The notes under the pieces: generated by a model
Seen by the model: only the letters and a program-made list of their open reading frames with translations
Told to the model about the DNA's origin: nothing
Database searches by the model: none
Made by a program: the position numbers and the translations under genes
Source: CAYSWF01 sp964562905
Lineage (GTDB): Bacteria; Patescibacteriota; Andersenbacteria; UBA10190
Length of the DNA stretch: 21,050 nt
Direction of reading: 5' to 3'
Assembly (NCBI GenBank): GCA_964562905.1
Contig: CAZLVG010000012.1
Location: forward strand, 1-21,050
Part shown: piece after piece, positions 5,755 through 13,028 of the stretch
Layout of the letters: each line of letters begins with the position of its first letter
How positions within the stretch are numbered: position 1 is the stretch's first letter

Positions 5755-7468
5755 AAGACGACGTGTCCCACCATGCTTGCTCATTATCCGTCAAAAGTAA
5801 ATAGTCCGCCCGGGTGGCTACCTTTTGCTGCGAGAGTCTATTTCCCGCCAAGGCTTTTTTAACATGAGTGAGGGTGTCGTCCGCCGGCGACAGCCAGAAA
5901 TCAGTCCGCAACAGCGGCTGGCCGGTGAAAACAGGCACGGCCCATGGTGCTTCCGGAGATGCCAGCACCACCGCCTCTCTGGGCAGATGGTCGTTAATCC
6001 AATCCATTGCCTCTAAATAAAATAGGTCTGTTTTTCTTTCGTCCTTGAACATGAGATTGTCATGAGCGCTGGCCACGCTGGCCGCCGCCGGCAACACCGC
6101 CGCCAGTACCACCACCAGCAGCAGTGTCCATCCCGCCGCCGTCGCGCCCAAGGGCTTGGCCGTGTACACAAACCAGCGCCTCAAGCTGTAGTACAAGCGG
6201 ATAAGCGGGCCGATAAAAAGAGGAAAGGCCAGCAACAGCGCGTGATATATAAAGCGCTCGGAGTTTTCTACCACGATGTTGCGGCTGGAGAAGAAGAAGA
6301 CAACGAACGCCATGGCCGCCAGCACCGCGGCGCCAGCACTTAACAATGATTGCCGCTCCGCTTCTAGCCAGGAGGCGGCGGCCAGCAGCACCAGCGTTGG
6401 CCCCAGCCGCAGCATAGCCGGCGCGGCCGTATAGGACAAGTGGGGCGTCAGGCTGAATGACGGCTCACCCGGGGTAAACATTAGCAAGAGAGCCGCCCAA
6501 ACCGCCACGCCGCCCAGGTAAGCCAGCCGCTGCTGCGCGCTTTTTTTTCTGTCCGCCGCCGACAGCAGGTAATAAACAGCGGCTACCGCCACGGCTGCCG
6601 TCCCTGTTACGGCGTTAGACAGCATCAGCAGCGCGGCGGCCGCACTTCCCCACCTTACCCGCCCCCTCAAAAATAGCATGATTTCCAGCAGGAACAGTCC
6701 TGTCAGAAAAAAGTGGCTTTGGGGGTAGATGTAGTTATCCCAGGACAGAGCCATGACCAGCAGTACTATCAACGCCTGGCTGCCCAATATTACCCGCCGG
6801 CTGTTGACACCCAGCCAGCGCCGCCAACGCTCTTCCGGCTCCGGGTAAACCGTATCCCACAGCAGAAAAAACATGGGCACCGTTAAAGTAACCTGAACCA
6901 TAGTTATGACGGGAAGAAAGTGCAGCCAGCCGTTGCCGTCCAGTCCCGCCATGGTTAGGAATCCCGCCAAGGCCGCGTGTAACAAAACGGGGTATTCCAG
7001 CGGGTGGCCGGCGGCAAAGGGGTTGACCGTAACCAGGCTGTCCGTCAGTAGAGAGCGCTGCACCAGGGCTGACAGAGTGGCCGTGTCACCGTTATAAAAA
7101 CCGTGCGTTATCCAGCTGCCGTTATGCCAGCCGTTGCTGCTCGTTACCAGCCAGCTGGCTGTTAGCGTTATCATCAGGACTAACAATACCGCCAGGTCGC
7201 GCCGGCCGCTGCCGGGAGCGGCGAGATAGGGAAAAGTCCATTCTCTAAACCAAAGGGTCCAGCCGGTCAGTATGGCTGCGGCTCCGATGCCGTACACAAT
7301 CCGAGAGGGTGTCTGCTGAAGCACTGTTCTGTCCAGCAGCGTAAGTAACAGCCACTGCCCTTCAAAAAGCACCCCGGCCGCGGCCAGGTAAGTCAGCAGC
7401 CGTTGGTGCCTAAATATGACCCCGCTAGCAATTAACGAACCCGCCGCCAGTAGTATTATACCTGCCAT
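5708..7468 (-). CDS. Polytopic membrane protein, GT-C glycosyltransferase-like
   Basis: The protein has about 586 residues with many hydrophobic segments (roughly ten or more by eye) and a soluble C-terminal part of about 110 residues. After the first few membrane segments comes FYNGDTATL, with Asp at about residue 128, followed by an HPLEYPVLLHA stretch. An acidic residue in the first large extracytoplasmic loop is typical of GT-C polyprenyl-phosphate-sugar dependent transferases. The closing soluble part (EAMDWINDHLPREAVVLASPE, a familiar turn in such proteins) is likely outside the cell. No specific family is claimed. The start is ATG 7466-7468: an upstream in-frame TTG at 7525 coincides with the -35 hexamer of a convincing promoter and is rejected. 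It overlaps the downstream PgeF-like gene, making a two-gene transcript. Confidence 0.75.
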   Translation of the reverse strand: MAGIILLAAGSLIASGVIFRHQRLLTYLAAAGVLFEGQWLLLTLLDRTVLQQTPSRIVYGIGAAAILTGWTLWFREWTFPYLAAPGSGRRDLAVLLVLMITLTASWLVTSSNGWHNGSWITHGFYNGDTATLSALVQRSLLTDSLVTVNPFAAGHPLEYPVLLHAALAGFLTMAGLDGNGWLHFLPVITMVQVTLTVPMFFLLWDTVYPEPEERWRRWLGVNSRRVILGSQALIVLLVMALSWDNYIYPQSHFFLTGLFLLEIMLFLRGRVRWGSAAAALLMLSNAVTGTAAVAVAAVYYLLSAADRKKSAQQRLAYLGGVAVWAALLLMFTPGEPSFSLTPHLSYTAAPAMLRLGPTLVLLAAASWLEAERQSLLSAGAAVLAAMAFVVFFFSSRNIVVENSERFIYHALLLAFPLFIGPLIRLYYSLRRWFVYTAKPLGATAAGWTLLLVVVLAAVLPAAASVASAHDNLMFKDERKTDLFYLEAMDWINDHLPREAVVLASPEAPWAVPVFTGQPLLRTDFWLSPADDTLTHVKKALAGNRLSQQKVATRADYLLLTDNEQAWWDTSSYERIFVNSKVAIYRF

Positions 7469-7496
7469 CTTGACGTATAATAATAAATATGATACG

Positions 7497-7525
7497 AATA
7501 TAGCTCGTTCTTTTACACGTGCCAA
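7497..7525 (-). promoter_or_regulatory. Sigma70-type promoter for the GT-C-like / PgeF-like pair
   Basis: On the minus strand TTGGCA (7525-7520), a 17-base spacer and TATATT (7502-7497) form a near-consensus promoter. The expected transcript start lies near 7490, about 22 bases before ATG 7468, which settles the start of the membrane protein gene. On the opposite strand, a perfect TATAAT at 7476-7481 could serve the divergent SDR gene, though no good -35 stands upstream of it. Confidence 0.7.
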
Positions 7526-7550
7526 GTGTTTTACTTTTCCTTCCTCTGGA

Positions 7551-7555
7551 AAGGA
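7551..7555 (+). promoter_or_regulatory. Shine-Dalgarno site of the SDR gene
   Basis: The sequence ggaaaggac contains aagga (7551-7555), seven bases before ATG 7563. This decides the start: a longer frame opening at 7416 would run through the divergent promoter region and is not needed. Confidence 0.7.
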
Positions 7556-7562
7556 CTTGACG

Positions 7563-8330
7563 ATGGTAAAAAGTCAACCGTGGCGTTTAGGCGGGAAGAA
7601 GATCGCTGTTTTTGGCGCCAGCGGCAATTTGGGGCGCCCGATAACGTACGGGCTGCTGGATAAGGGGGCGGTAGTGTGCGCCTTCGCCAGGCGGCTTTCC
7701 GGCTTGGTGCAATTGCGGGCAGACAATGTCGCTGCCGAACCGGACAATTTGCTGCTGTTTGACGAGTCGGTGTTGAACCTCCACGCGCTAGCCCGGCGCC
7801 AGCACTCACTCCCCTCTCTTTCTGGCCTGGACGGATACGTGTACTGCGTGGGGCAGTGCCCGCCGCAAGGCTTTGACCGAGAAGTAAGCCGGCCCTTAAC
7901 CCAGCTGCTTCCCAAAGCGCTGGAGTGGGAGATCGACCGGCACGCCGTAGGTCTTGTTCAGGCGCACAGCTATCTGGTGGCCCACGAGCTGCTCCGTCGC
8001 GGCGGACGCGTAGTGGTAATCGGTTCAGCCATTACCCGCCTGGAAGAGAGCACCTGCCCGCCCTGGCTTAACTCCTGGCACTACCTGGCCGCCAACGCCG
8101 CCAAGGAGGCTCTGGTACGCGGCCTGCGCCACAACCCCGCCACACGCCACTGGGAGCTTCGCATCCACTACTTGGCCTTCGGCGCCGTCAACACCCCCTT
8201 TCACCACGGCTGCGAGCATAAACCGCCGGCCATGCTGGAAGTGGACGAGGTAGTGGAAGAAGTGCTGGCCGCGCTGTGTAGCGAGGAAATACTGCACAAG
8301 CAGGTGTTAGCCCAGCCAACTACTGCTTAA
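7563..8330 (+). CDS. Atypical short-chain dehydrogenase/reductase (NAD(P)-binding Rossmann protein)
   Basis: The 255-residue product starts with a Rossmann nucleotide-binding segment, KKIAVFGASGNLGRPI, with the glycine motif at residues 18-24, and has the overall length of classical SDRs. The GS of the catalytic serine region is present (VVVIGSAI, 151-157). The YxxxK pair is abnormal: in HYLAANAAKEAL the lysine (181) has alanine four residues earlier, and the only nearby tyrosine (174) is seven residues before it. The enzyme may therefore be catalytically altered, or may have become a binding or regulatory protein. The gene stands alone between a divergent promoter region and its own terminator. 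Sugar-nucleotide modification would fit the neighbourhood, but the substrate is unknown. Confidence 0.8.
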   Translation: MVKSQPWRLGGKKIAVFGASGNLGRPITYGLLDKGAVVCAFARRLSGLVQLRADNVAAEPDNLLLFDESVLNLHALARRQHSLPSLSGLDGYVYCVGQCPPQGFDREVSRPLTQLLPKALEWEIDRHAVGLVQAHSYLVAHELLRRGGRVVVIGSAITRLEESTCPPWLNSWHYLAANAAKEALVRGLRHNPATRHWELRIHYLAFGAVNTPFHHGCEHKPPAMLEVDEVVEEVLAALCSEEILHKQVLAQPTTA

Positions 8331-8339
8331 TGGCACCTT

Positions 8340-8401
8340 GCCCGGCTCGTCCGGACCGCGCCTTTTGGCAGCACCCCAAAACGCGCGTCCGGGCTTTTTT
8401 T
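8340..8401 (+). terminator. Intrinsic terminator after the SDR gene
   Basis: A long imperfect GC-rich hairpin has outer arms gcccgg (8340-8345) and ccgggc (8389-8394), with a second pairing gcgccttttgg/ccaaaacgcgc (one mismatch) inside. It is followed by seven T residues to 8401 and begins about ten bases after the TAA of the SDR gene. Confidence 0.8.
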
Positions 8402-8423
8402 ATCTCCGCGCTATCGCTACTCT

Positions 8424-8429
8424 TATACT
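8424..8429 (+). promoter_or_regulatory. Candidate -10 element for the ALG5-like GT2 gene
   Basis: TATACT lies 20 bases before ATG 8450 in an AT-rich stretch just after the upstream terminator, so a separate transcript start is expected here. No convincing -35 hexamer is seen 16-18 bases upstream. Confidence 0.35.
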
Positions 8430-8449
8430 TAAATACTTAAGTCAGCACT

Positions 8450-9280
8450 ATGCAACTTTCTTTAATCGTTCCGGCCTATAATGAGAGCAGCCGGATCGGC
8501 ACTTTTCTGTCATCCATTGTTAAGTATACTTCTTCTTCGCGGCCTGTTGACCGCAAGACCACGAGGACTATGTCCGCGATCAGGGCCGGCGATAGCGGCA
8601 GCGACGCTGTTCCTGCCAAAGGGGGGCCTGCCGGCCGAGAGTATAAAATAGAACCGTTTTTGACGGCAAAAGACGATATACATGAAATTATCGTCGTAGA
8701 TGACGGCAGCGCAGACAACACGGCGGCCGTAGTCAAGGGATTCGCGCCGCGTCTACCGCTGCGCGTAATTAGTCATCGGCGCAACCGCGGCAAAGGCGCT
8801 GCCGTGCGCACTGGTGTCATGGAAGCAAAGGGCGACGCTATCGTTTTTATGGACGCGGACGGCGCCACGCCTATCACGGAGCTGCCCAAGATGAGGCAGG
8901 CGCTCAAAGAAGCGCCGATAGCCGTGGGCAACCGCTGGATGGAGGGCTCTAAAACGGAGCGTCATTCCCGGCTGCGCCAACTGTCCGGTTTTGTGTACCG
9001 CCAATACATGGGCCTGTTTGGCCTGGGTAAAATAGACACCATGTGCGGCTTCAAAGGCTATCGCCGCGAGGTCGCCCGCGAGCTCTTCTCTCATCTCCTG
9101 GAAGAGCGCTGGCTGTTTGATGCGGAAGTTATCTACAAAGCGGTTAAAGCCGGTTACGCCATAAAAAACTTCCCCATTGAATGGGAATCCAAGGACGGCA
9201 GCAAACTCGACACTAAAACTCTTGTCAAAACCGCCTTACAAATCTGGCCGCTGTTCCGTAAAGTCAAAATGTTAAGCTAA
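8450..9280 (+). CDS. GT2 glycosyltransferase resembling dolichyl-phosphate glucosyltransferase (ALG5-like), with internal insertion
   Basis: The 276-residue GT2 enzyme shows LIVPAYNESSRI (5-16), EIIVVDDGSADNT (79-91), NRGKGAAVRTGV, a DADGATP metal-binding motif, an AVGNRW segment, DTMCGFKGYRREVA and a late WLFDAEV. This order is typical of ALG5-type polyprenyl-phosphate glucosyltransferases, which move glucose from UDP-glucose to a lipid carrier at the inner membrane face. Residues 25-76, between the first and second motif, form a hydrophilic Ser/Arg/Lys/Gly-rich insertion of about 40-50 residues beyond the usual spacing. The reading frame is intact, so this is an in-frame insertion and not a frameshift. 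There is no C-terminal membrane tail. It sits between the SDR terminator and a pair of hairpins and is probably monocistronic. Confidence 0.88.
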   Translation: MQLSLIVPAYNESSRIGTFLSSIVKYTSSSRPVDRKTTRTMSAIRAGDSGSDAVPAKGGPAGREYKIEPFLTAKDDIHEIIVVDDGSADNTAAVVKGFAPRLPLRVISHRRNRGKGAAVRTGVMEAKGDAIVFMDADGATPITELPKMRQALKEAPIAVGNRWMEGSKTERHSRLRQLSGFVYRQYMGLFGLGKIDTMCGFKGYRREVARELFSHLLEERWLFDAEVIYKAVKAGYAIKNFPIEWESKDGSKLDTKTLVKTALQIWPLFRKVKMLS

Positions 9281-9341
9281 GTACTTTGCTCTTCTTCCCC
9301 TAGGATACGCCTGCCTTTGAGCGGGCCTCCGAGGGGGTTAT

Positions 9342-9377
9342 GCCCGGCATACTGCAGCTCTTTGCCGGGCGCTTTTT
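9342..9377 (+). terminator. Intrinsic terminator after the ALG5-like gene
   Basis: Arms gcccggca (9342-9349) and tgccgggc (9363-9370) pair perfectly around a 13-base loop, followed by gc and five T residues (9373-9377). It lies about 60 bases after the GT2 stop codon. Confidence 0.75.
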
Positions 9378-9382
9378 ATGTT

Positions 9383-9409
9383 GAATCCTGGCCGTACCGG
9401 CCAGGATTC
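9383..9409 (+). terminator. Second hairpin, perfect 12-bp stem, 3-base loop
   Basis: The left arm gaatcctggccg is exactly repeated in inverted form as cggccaggattc around TAC, then ttgttt follows. It starts only six bases after the T run of the preceding terminator. The interrupted T tail makes it a weaker terminator; it may back up the first or act as an RNA-stabilising or transcript-insulating structure before the long operon. Confidence 0.55.
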
Positions 9410-9492
9410 TTGTTTCCTGCCGGCTACGCTTGCGCTTCTCGTCTTCTTGCCGGATGGCTTTTTTTGCGGTACAAGTCATACTTCAGATAAAT

Positions 9493-10662
9493 ATGACAGT
9501 TGTCTTTGCCACCACGCTGTCCCGTGAAGGTTCGACCGTTATTGGCCGGACGCTGCCGCTGGCGGAACAATTGTCCCGCCGGCACAAAGTGTACGTGTTG
9601 GTCCTGGATGATAAGGGAAATGCCAGGCGGGGCGCGGTAGAAATCAGGCCAGTGGGCCAAGAGCCCTTCCGACGGACAGAGGCCGGCAAGCAAAGACTGA
9701 GCGGGTTGGGGCTTATGTTCAGCTTACTGTCCTCGGCCCTGAAGACGGCTGGAGCCCTGTACCGCCTCAAGCCCGACGCGGTCGTAATTGTCAAACCGCT
9801 GCCCCACAATACCCTGGGAGTTCGTTTATGGACAGTCTTCAATAAAAAGAAAACGGTCATTCTGGACGCTGACGACTTTGAGCTGTCGGCTAATGTGCTG
9901 TCATCTTTTGCGCAGCGGGCTGCTGTACACTGGGCTGAACGCCAAGCCGTCCAGCTAGCCTGCCGCGTAACAGCGGCCTCCCCTTTTCTTAAAGACCACT
10001 TTGACCAGCTAGCCCGAAACCGGGGAAAATCAGTTGTCGTTCCTACCGGAATACCAAAGAATTTAATGCTAAACGGCAGGCAAGCCGACGGGTGTTCGCT
10101 GCCTGGCTGGCGACCGATTATGCTATACATAGGCAGTGTGTCACTATCTTCTGGACACCGGATCGACTTGTTGCCCGATATGCTGGCGCTTGTACAACAA
10201 AGTTATCCAACCATTGAACTCCATATTGCCGGCGGCGGGGATGATGTACAAAAAATAAAAGATGAATTTATTCCGAAGCGCTTGCAAGCCAGAGTCCATT
10301 GGCTGGGACCATTTAAGCCCCGCCAGGCAGCCGCGTTTTTAGCTAAGGCCTGTTTAGTGCTAGACCCGGTAGACGCGTCTGTGTCCAACCGAGCTAAGAG
10401 CAGCTTTCGCGCCCTGGCCGCCGCCGCCTTCGGTTTGCCGGTGGTTACTAGCAATGTGGGCCTACGTCCCTTGCTTGTGCCCCCGCAGTTCCACGCCCGC
10501 TTTTTCGCCCGGCCGGGAAACGCAAAAAGTTACGCCGGCAAAATTTTGTATTTATTAGGCCACCCGCTAAACTACACCGACCGCCAGACGCTGCGGGCTC
10601 ACGCTGGCCAGTTCACCTGGGACAAACTGGCTCCCAAGTTTGAAGACCTTCTCACCTCATGA
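9493..10662 (+). CDS. GT4-like (GT-B fold) glycosyltransferase, atypical active-site loop
   Basis: The 389-residue product is the first gene of the long plus operon. The N-terminal half starts TVVFATTLSREGSTVIGRTL and includes RLKPDAVVIVKPLPHNTLG and a DADDFEL segment; the C-terminal half has LYIGSVSLSSGHRIDLL, LHIAGGGDD and a donor loop NRAKSSFRALAAAAFGLPVV at 299-318. In related enzymes the residue before the A(A)G.PVV turn is usually Glu (the second Glu of the EX7E pattern); here only alanines are seen. The start is ATG 9493, where similarity to the fold begins; an earlier ATG at 9430 would put 21 basic/hydrophobic residues in front. TTGCCG (9447) and TACAAG (9470) with 17-base spacing are a possible weak promoter. 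The stop overlaps the next gene as ATGA. Confidence 0.82.
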   Translation: MTVVFATTLSREGSTVIGRTLPLAEQLSRRHKVYVLVLDDKGNARRGAVEIRPVGQEPFRRTEAGKQRLSGLGLMFSLLSSALKTAGALYRLKPDAVVIVKPLPHNTLGVRLWTVFNKKKTVILDADDFELSANVLSSFAQRAAVHWAERQAVQLACRVTAASPFLKDHFDQLARNRGKSVVVPTGIPKNLMLNGRQADGCSLPGWRPIMLYIGSVSLSSGHRIDLLPDMLALVQQSYPTIELHIAGGGDDVQKIKDEFIPKRLQARVHWLGPFKPRQAAAFLAKACLVLDPVDASVSNRAKSSFRALAAAAFGLPVVTSNVGLRPLLVPPQFHARFFARPGNAKSYAGKILYLLGHPLNYTDRQTLRAHAGQFTWDKLAPKFEDLLTS

Positions 10663-12971
10663 TCTATCTAAACGCCGTTCTGTCAGTCGTTGTCCCTTTA
10701 GCCGTACTGGTTATCCCCGGCTTGGTCTTTATCAGGCGGCCTCACAGTTTCTCGGAAACAGTCCCGGTCGCAGCGCGCGTCTTTTTAGGTAGCGTGTCAC
10801 TGTTAACCCTGGGCAGCTTACTGGCCGTCTGGGCCGGCTGGCCCGCGCGCGCCGCCGCGGCGGCGGCCGCGGCGGCGGCGCTGATATGCGGGCTAGCGCT
10901 TGGGCGGAGTCAAAAGTCCAACGTTGCCGCCTTCTGGCACACGCTGCCGGCTGTCATTTTATTCCTATTGCTTTTCGCGGCTTTCGCCGCGCCCTTCCTG
11001 CTTTACCACGACGGTCTGCCCACCGGAGATTCGCAAAAGGCGATCATATGGGCTCAGCGCATTATGGAAACGAACTCATGGCCCGATTACGGAGCGGCCA
11101 GGGAGCTGCTTAACAGAGATCCAGTTGACTTTTACACTCCCGGCTTACACGCCTTCACGGCGCTGGTCATGAGCCTGTCACCGTTGCCGCTGGTGAGCGT
11201 CGGCTTAATGGCCATAGCCTTAAGCTTGGCGGCCGCCGTCGTAGCCGCCGCCATCGCCCAGGAGATTCTGCCCGAGCGGACTGAGCTGTTATACACACTG
11301 CTAGCTTCGTTCTTGGTCCTGACCAATTATCGCTTCCTGCGCTATCTAAAGGAACCGGGCTACCACTGGCAGAACGTCGCGGGAGAACTACTGCTCTTCG
11401 GCCTTTTCTGGTTGGTGCTGCGGCTTATTAAGAGATGGAGCGCTAAAGAGGCGGTATTAGGAATACTAACAGCGGTCTCGCTGGCGCTGACGCATCAATT
11501 CTCCGCTTTTATAGCCGCCTTTATCCTTTGGCCGGCGCTAGCCGTCTTGTTGGTAAGACGCAAAAAATACCGGCCGTATTTCGCGCTGGCCCTAATGGCT
11601 CTGTTAGTTTTCGTCACCGGCCTGGGATTGCAGGATAAAATTCCCCACTTGTTCACCTGGCAGCCCCACTTAACCCATCTGACGCCTGGCCTGTTTGATT
11701 ATCCCCGCACCATGGGCACGGTTTGGTTTTTAGCCGGGCTAGCGGGCCTAACCCTTATGGGTATTCACTTAACACGCCGGGGCCAACAGCCCGGGCTGGC
11801 GAGGGGACAGGCCGCCGGCGCTTTGGCGGCCGCCACTGTGATCTTGCTGCTGCTGTCCCAGGGACCGCGATGGGGTGTGGATATCCCCCCCGTGCGGGCA
11901 CTGTTTTATTCAGTCATCCCCCTAAGCGTTACCGCTTCCTACCTGGTGTTGCGGCTGGTGAGCCGCTTCCGCCGCAGCTTCTCGCCACGGCGTGCGCGTC
12001 TGCTGGTGGCAGCGGTGATGTTGACCGTGATCCTGTCCACGACGAGCACTACCGCCAGAGCCTACCGCCTGTCGCACACCGTGCGCACTAATTCCACTCT
12101 GACGGCCGGCCAACTGGTACTGGCCAGTTATCTGGAAAAACAAGCAGGCGGAGCCGTACTGATAGATGACTATAATCGGCGCTCCGCTTCCTGGCTGGTA
12201 CTGTCTGGAAAACCTATGTACGCGCGCCTGGCCGCCAACGTGTCCCGGCAAATGGACGAGGCTCGCCAGTCTCCCCCGCGCTATAACCTATATTTAAATC
12301 AATTGGACTATGAAAAAATATTCGCCTTGGGAAGCCAGCCGGAAGCCGTAAGGCTCATGCAAAAACACGGTATACGATGGGTCGCCGCTGTGGTGGGGCA
12401 CAATGCCGCTGCCTTCAGCCGTAATCCGTCTCTAAGGGAAGCATCGCGGGCGGACGACCTTGTCTTGTTTGAACCGAAGGCAGATACTAACTACGGTATT
12501 TTTAATTCGCGGAAAATTTCGTTCAACCAATGGCTGGCGCGCGCCAGTACCTTGGTTAACGATATCGGTGACCGCGAGGATACTTTTGAGCACCTTGAAG
12601 CCAGCCTGCGCAGCACGCGCCTGTCCGCTCCCTTTTTTGACGGCGTCGCCACCTACCGATCAACCACCGCCCCCCTGATACCACTCAAGTTCAATGTCGG
12701 CGACTACGTGGCCGCCTTGTGGGACAAGGAGAAAACGGGCCGGCCGGACACGGCCTTGGAACTGGTGGTAGTGAGCAACCTGAAGCGGCCGCTTGAACTT
12801 ATAACTCCGGACGGCCGCGCCACTACCGTCAGCCTTGATAAAAGCGTCAGGATAGAGCCGGAACGCCTGCCTTTTGACGAGAAAGGTTTTATCACGCTTT
12901 GGCTGGCTAATCCCCAACAGCAGGCAGTTGATATTGACTTGATAGCGCTGGGTATGGCCAAGGTGCCATGA
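10659..12971 (+). CDS. Large polytopic GT-C-like membrane protein with extracytoplasmic C-terminal domain
   Basis: The protein has 770 residues. About the first 470 hold many hydrophobic helices; a soluble part of about 300 residues follows. After the third or fourth helix comes HDGLPTGDSQKAI (about residues 116-128), giving an acidic residue in the first outer loop as expected for GT-C transferases using polyprenyl-phosphate sugars, and the layout parallels the minus-strand GT-C-like gene. A run of ten alanines lies at 65-74 in a helix. The C-terminal part contains LIDDYNRRSASWLVLSGKPMYA and, near the end, a beta-rich stretch (ALELVVVSN, RIEPERLPFDEKGFITLWL) suggesting a carbohydrate-binding-like fold (inference). 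It overlaps the GT4-like gene by four bases, so the two are coupled; a sugar made or carried by the operon is probably its substrate. Confidence 0.78.
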   Translation: MIYLNAVLSVVVPLAVLVIPGLVFIRRPHSFSETVPVAARVFLGSVSLLTLGSLLAVWAGWPARAAAAAAAAAALICGLALGRSQKSNVAAFWHTLPAVILFLLLFAAFAAPFLLYHDGLPTGDSQKAIIWAQRIMETNSWPDYGAARELLNRDPVDFYTPGLHAFTALVMSLSPLPLVSVGLMAIALSLAAAVVAAAIAQEILPERTELLYTLLASFLVLTNYRFLRYLKEPGYHWQNVAGELLLFGLFWLVLRLIKRWSAKEAVLGILTAVSLALTHQFSAFIAAFILWPALAVLLVRRKKYRPYFALALMALLVFVTGLGLQDKIPHLFTWQPHLTHLTPGLFDYPRTMGTVWFLAGLAGLTLMGIHLTRRGQQPGLARGQAAGALAAATVILLLLSQGPRWGVDIPPVRALFYSVIPLSVTASYLVLRLVSRFRRSFSPRRARLLVAAVMLTVILSTTSTTARAYRLSHTVRTNSTLTAGQLVLASYLEKQAGGAVLIDDYNRRSASWLVLSGKPMYARLAANVSRQMDEARQSPPRYNLYLNQLDYEKIFALGSQPEAVRLMQKHGIRWVAAVVGHNAAAFSRNPSLREASRADDLVLFEPKADTNYGIFNSRKISFNQWLARASTLVNDIGDREDTFEHLEASLRSTRLSAPFFDGVATYRSTTAPLIPLKFNVGDYVAALWDKEKTGRPDTALELVVVSNLKRPLELITPDGRATTVSLDKSVRIEPERLPFDEKGFITLWLANPQQQAVDIDLIALGMAKVP

Positions 12972-13028
12972 TTTGTTTAGCCCTCTGCCGATTTTACTAA
13001 ATGTGTTAAGCGGCTTAATTTTACCCGT

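Noticed and set aside
6062..6343. Plus-strand frame rich in Arg, Gln and Gly
   Set aside because: It is antisense to a membrane protein gene; its composition is what a complement of Leu/Ala-rich helices gives.
7469..7525. Longer version of the GT-C-like protein from TTG 7525
   Set aside because: The TTG is part of a near-consensus -35 hexamer with a 17-base spacer to TATATT, which would put the start codon upstream of the transcript start.
7416..7562. Extended SDR start at 7416
   Set aside because: The extension runs across the divergent promoter region and has no Rossmann-like sequence; ATG 7563 has a Shine-Dalgarno site at the right distance.
12972..13028. Terminator or promoter between the GT-C-like and Wzx-like genes
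   Set aside because: Only a five-base-pair inverted repeat (ttaag/cttaa) and weak -10-like hexamers are seen; not enough for either call.
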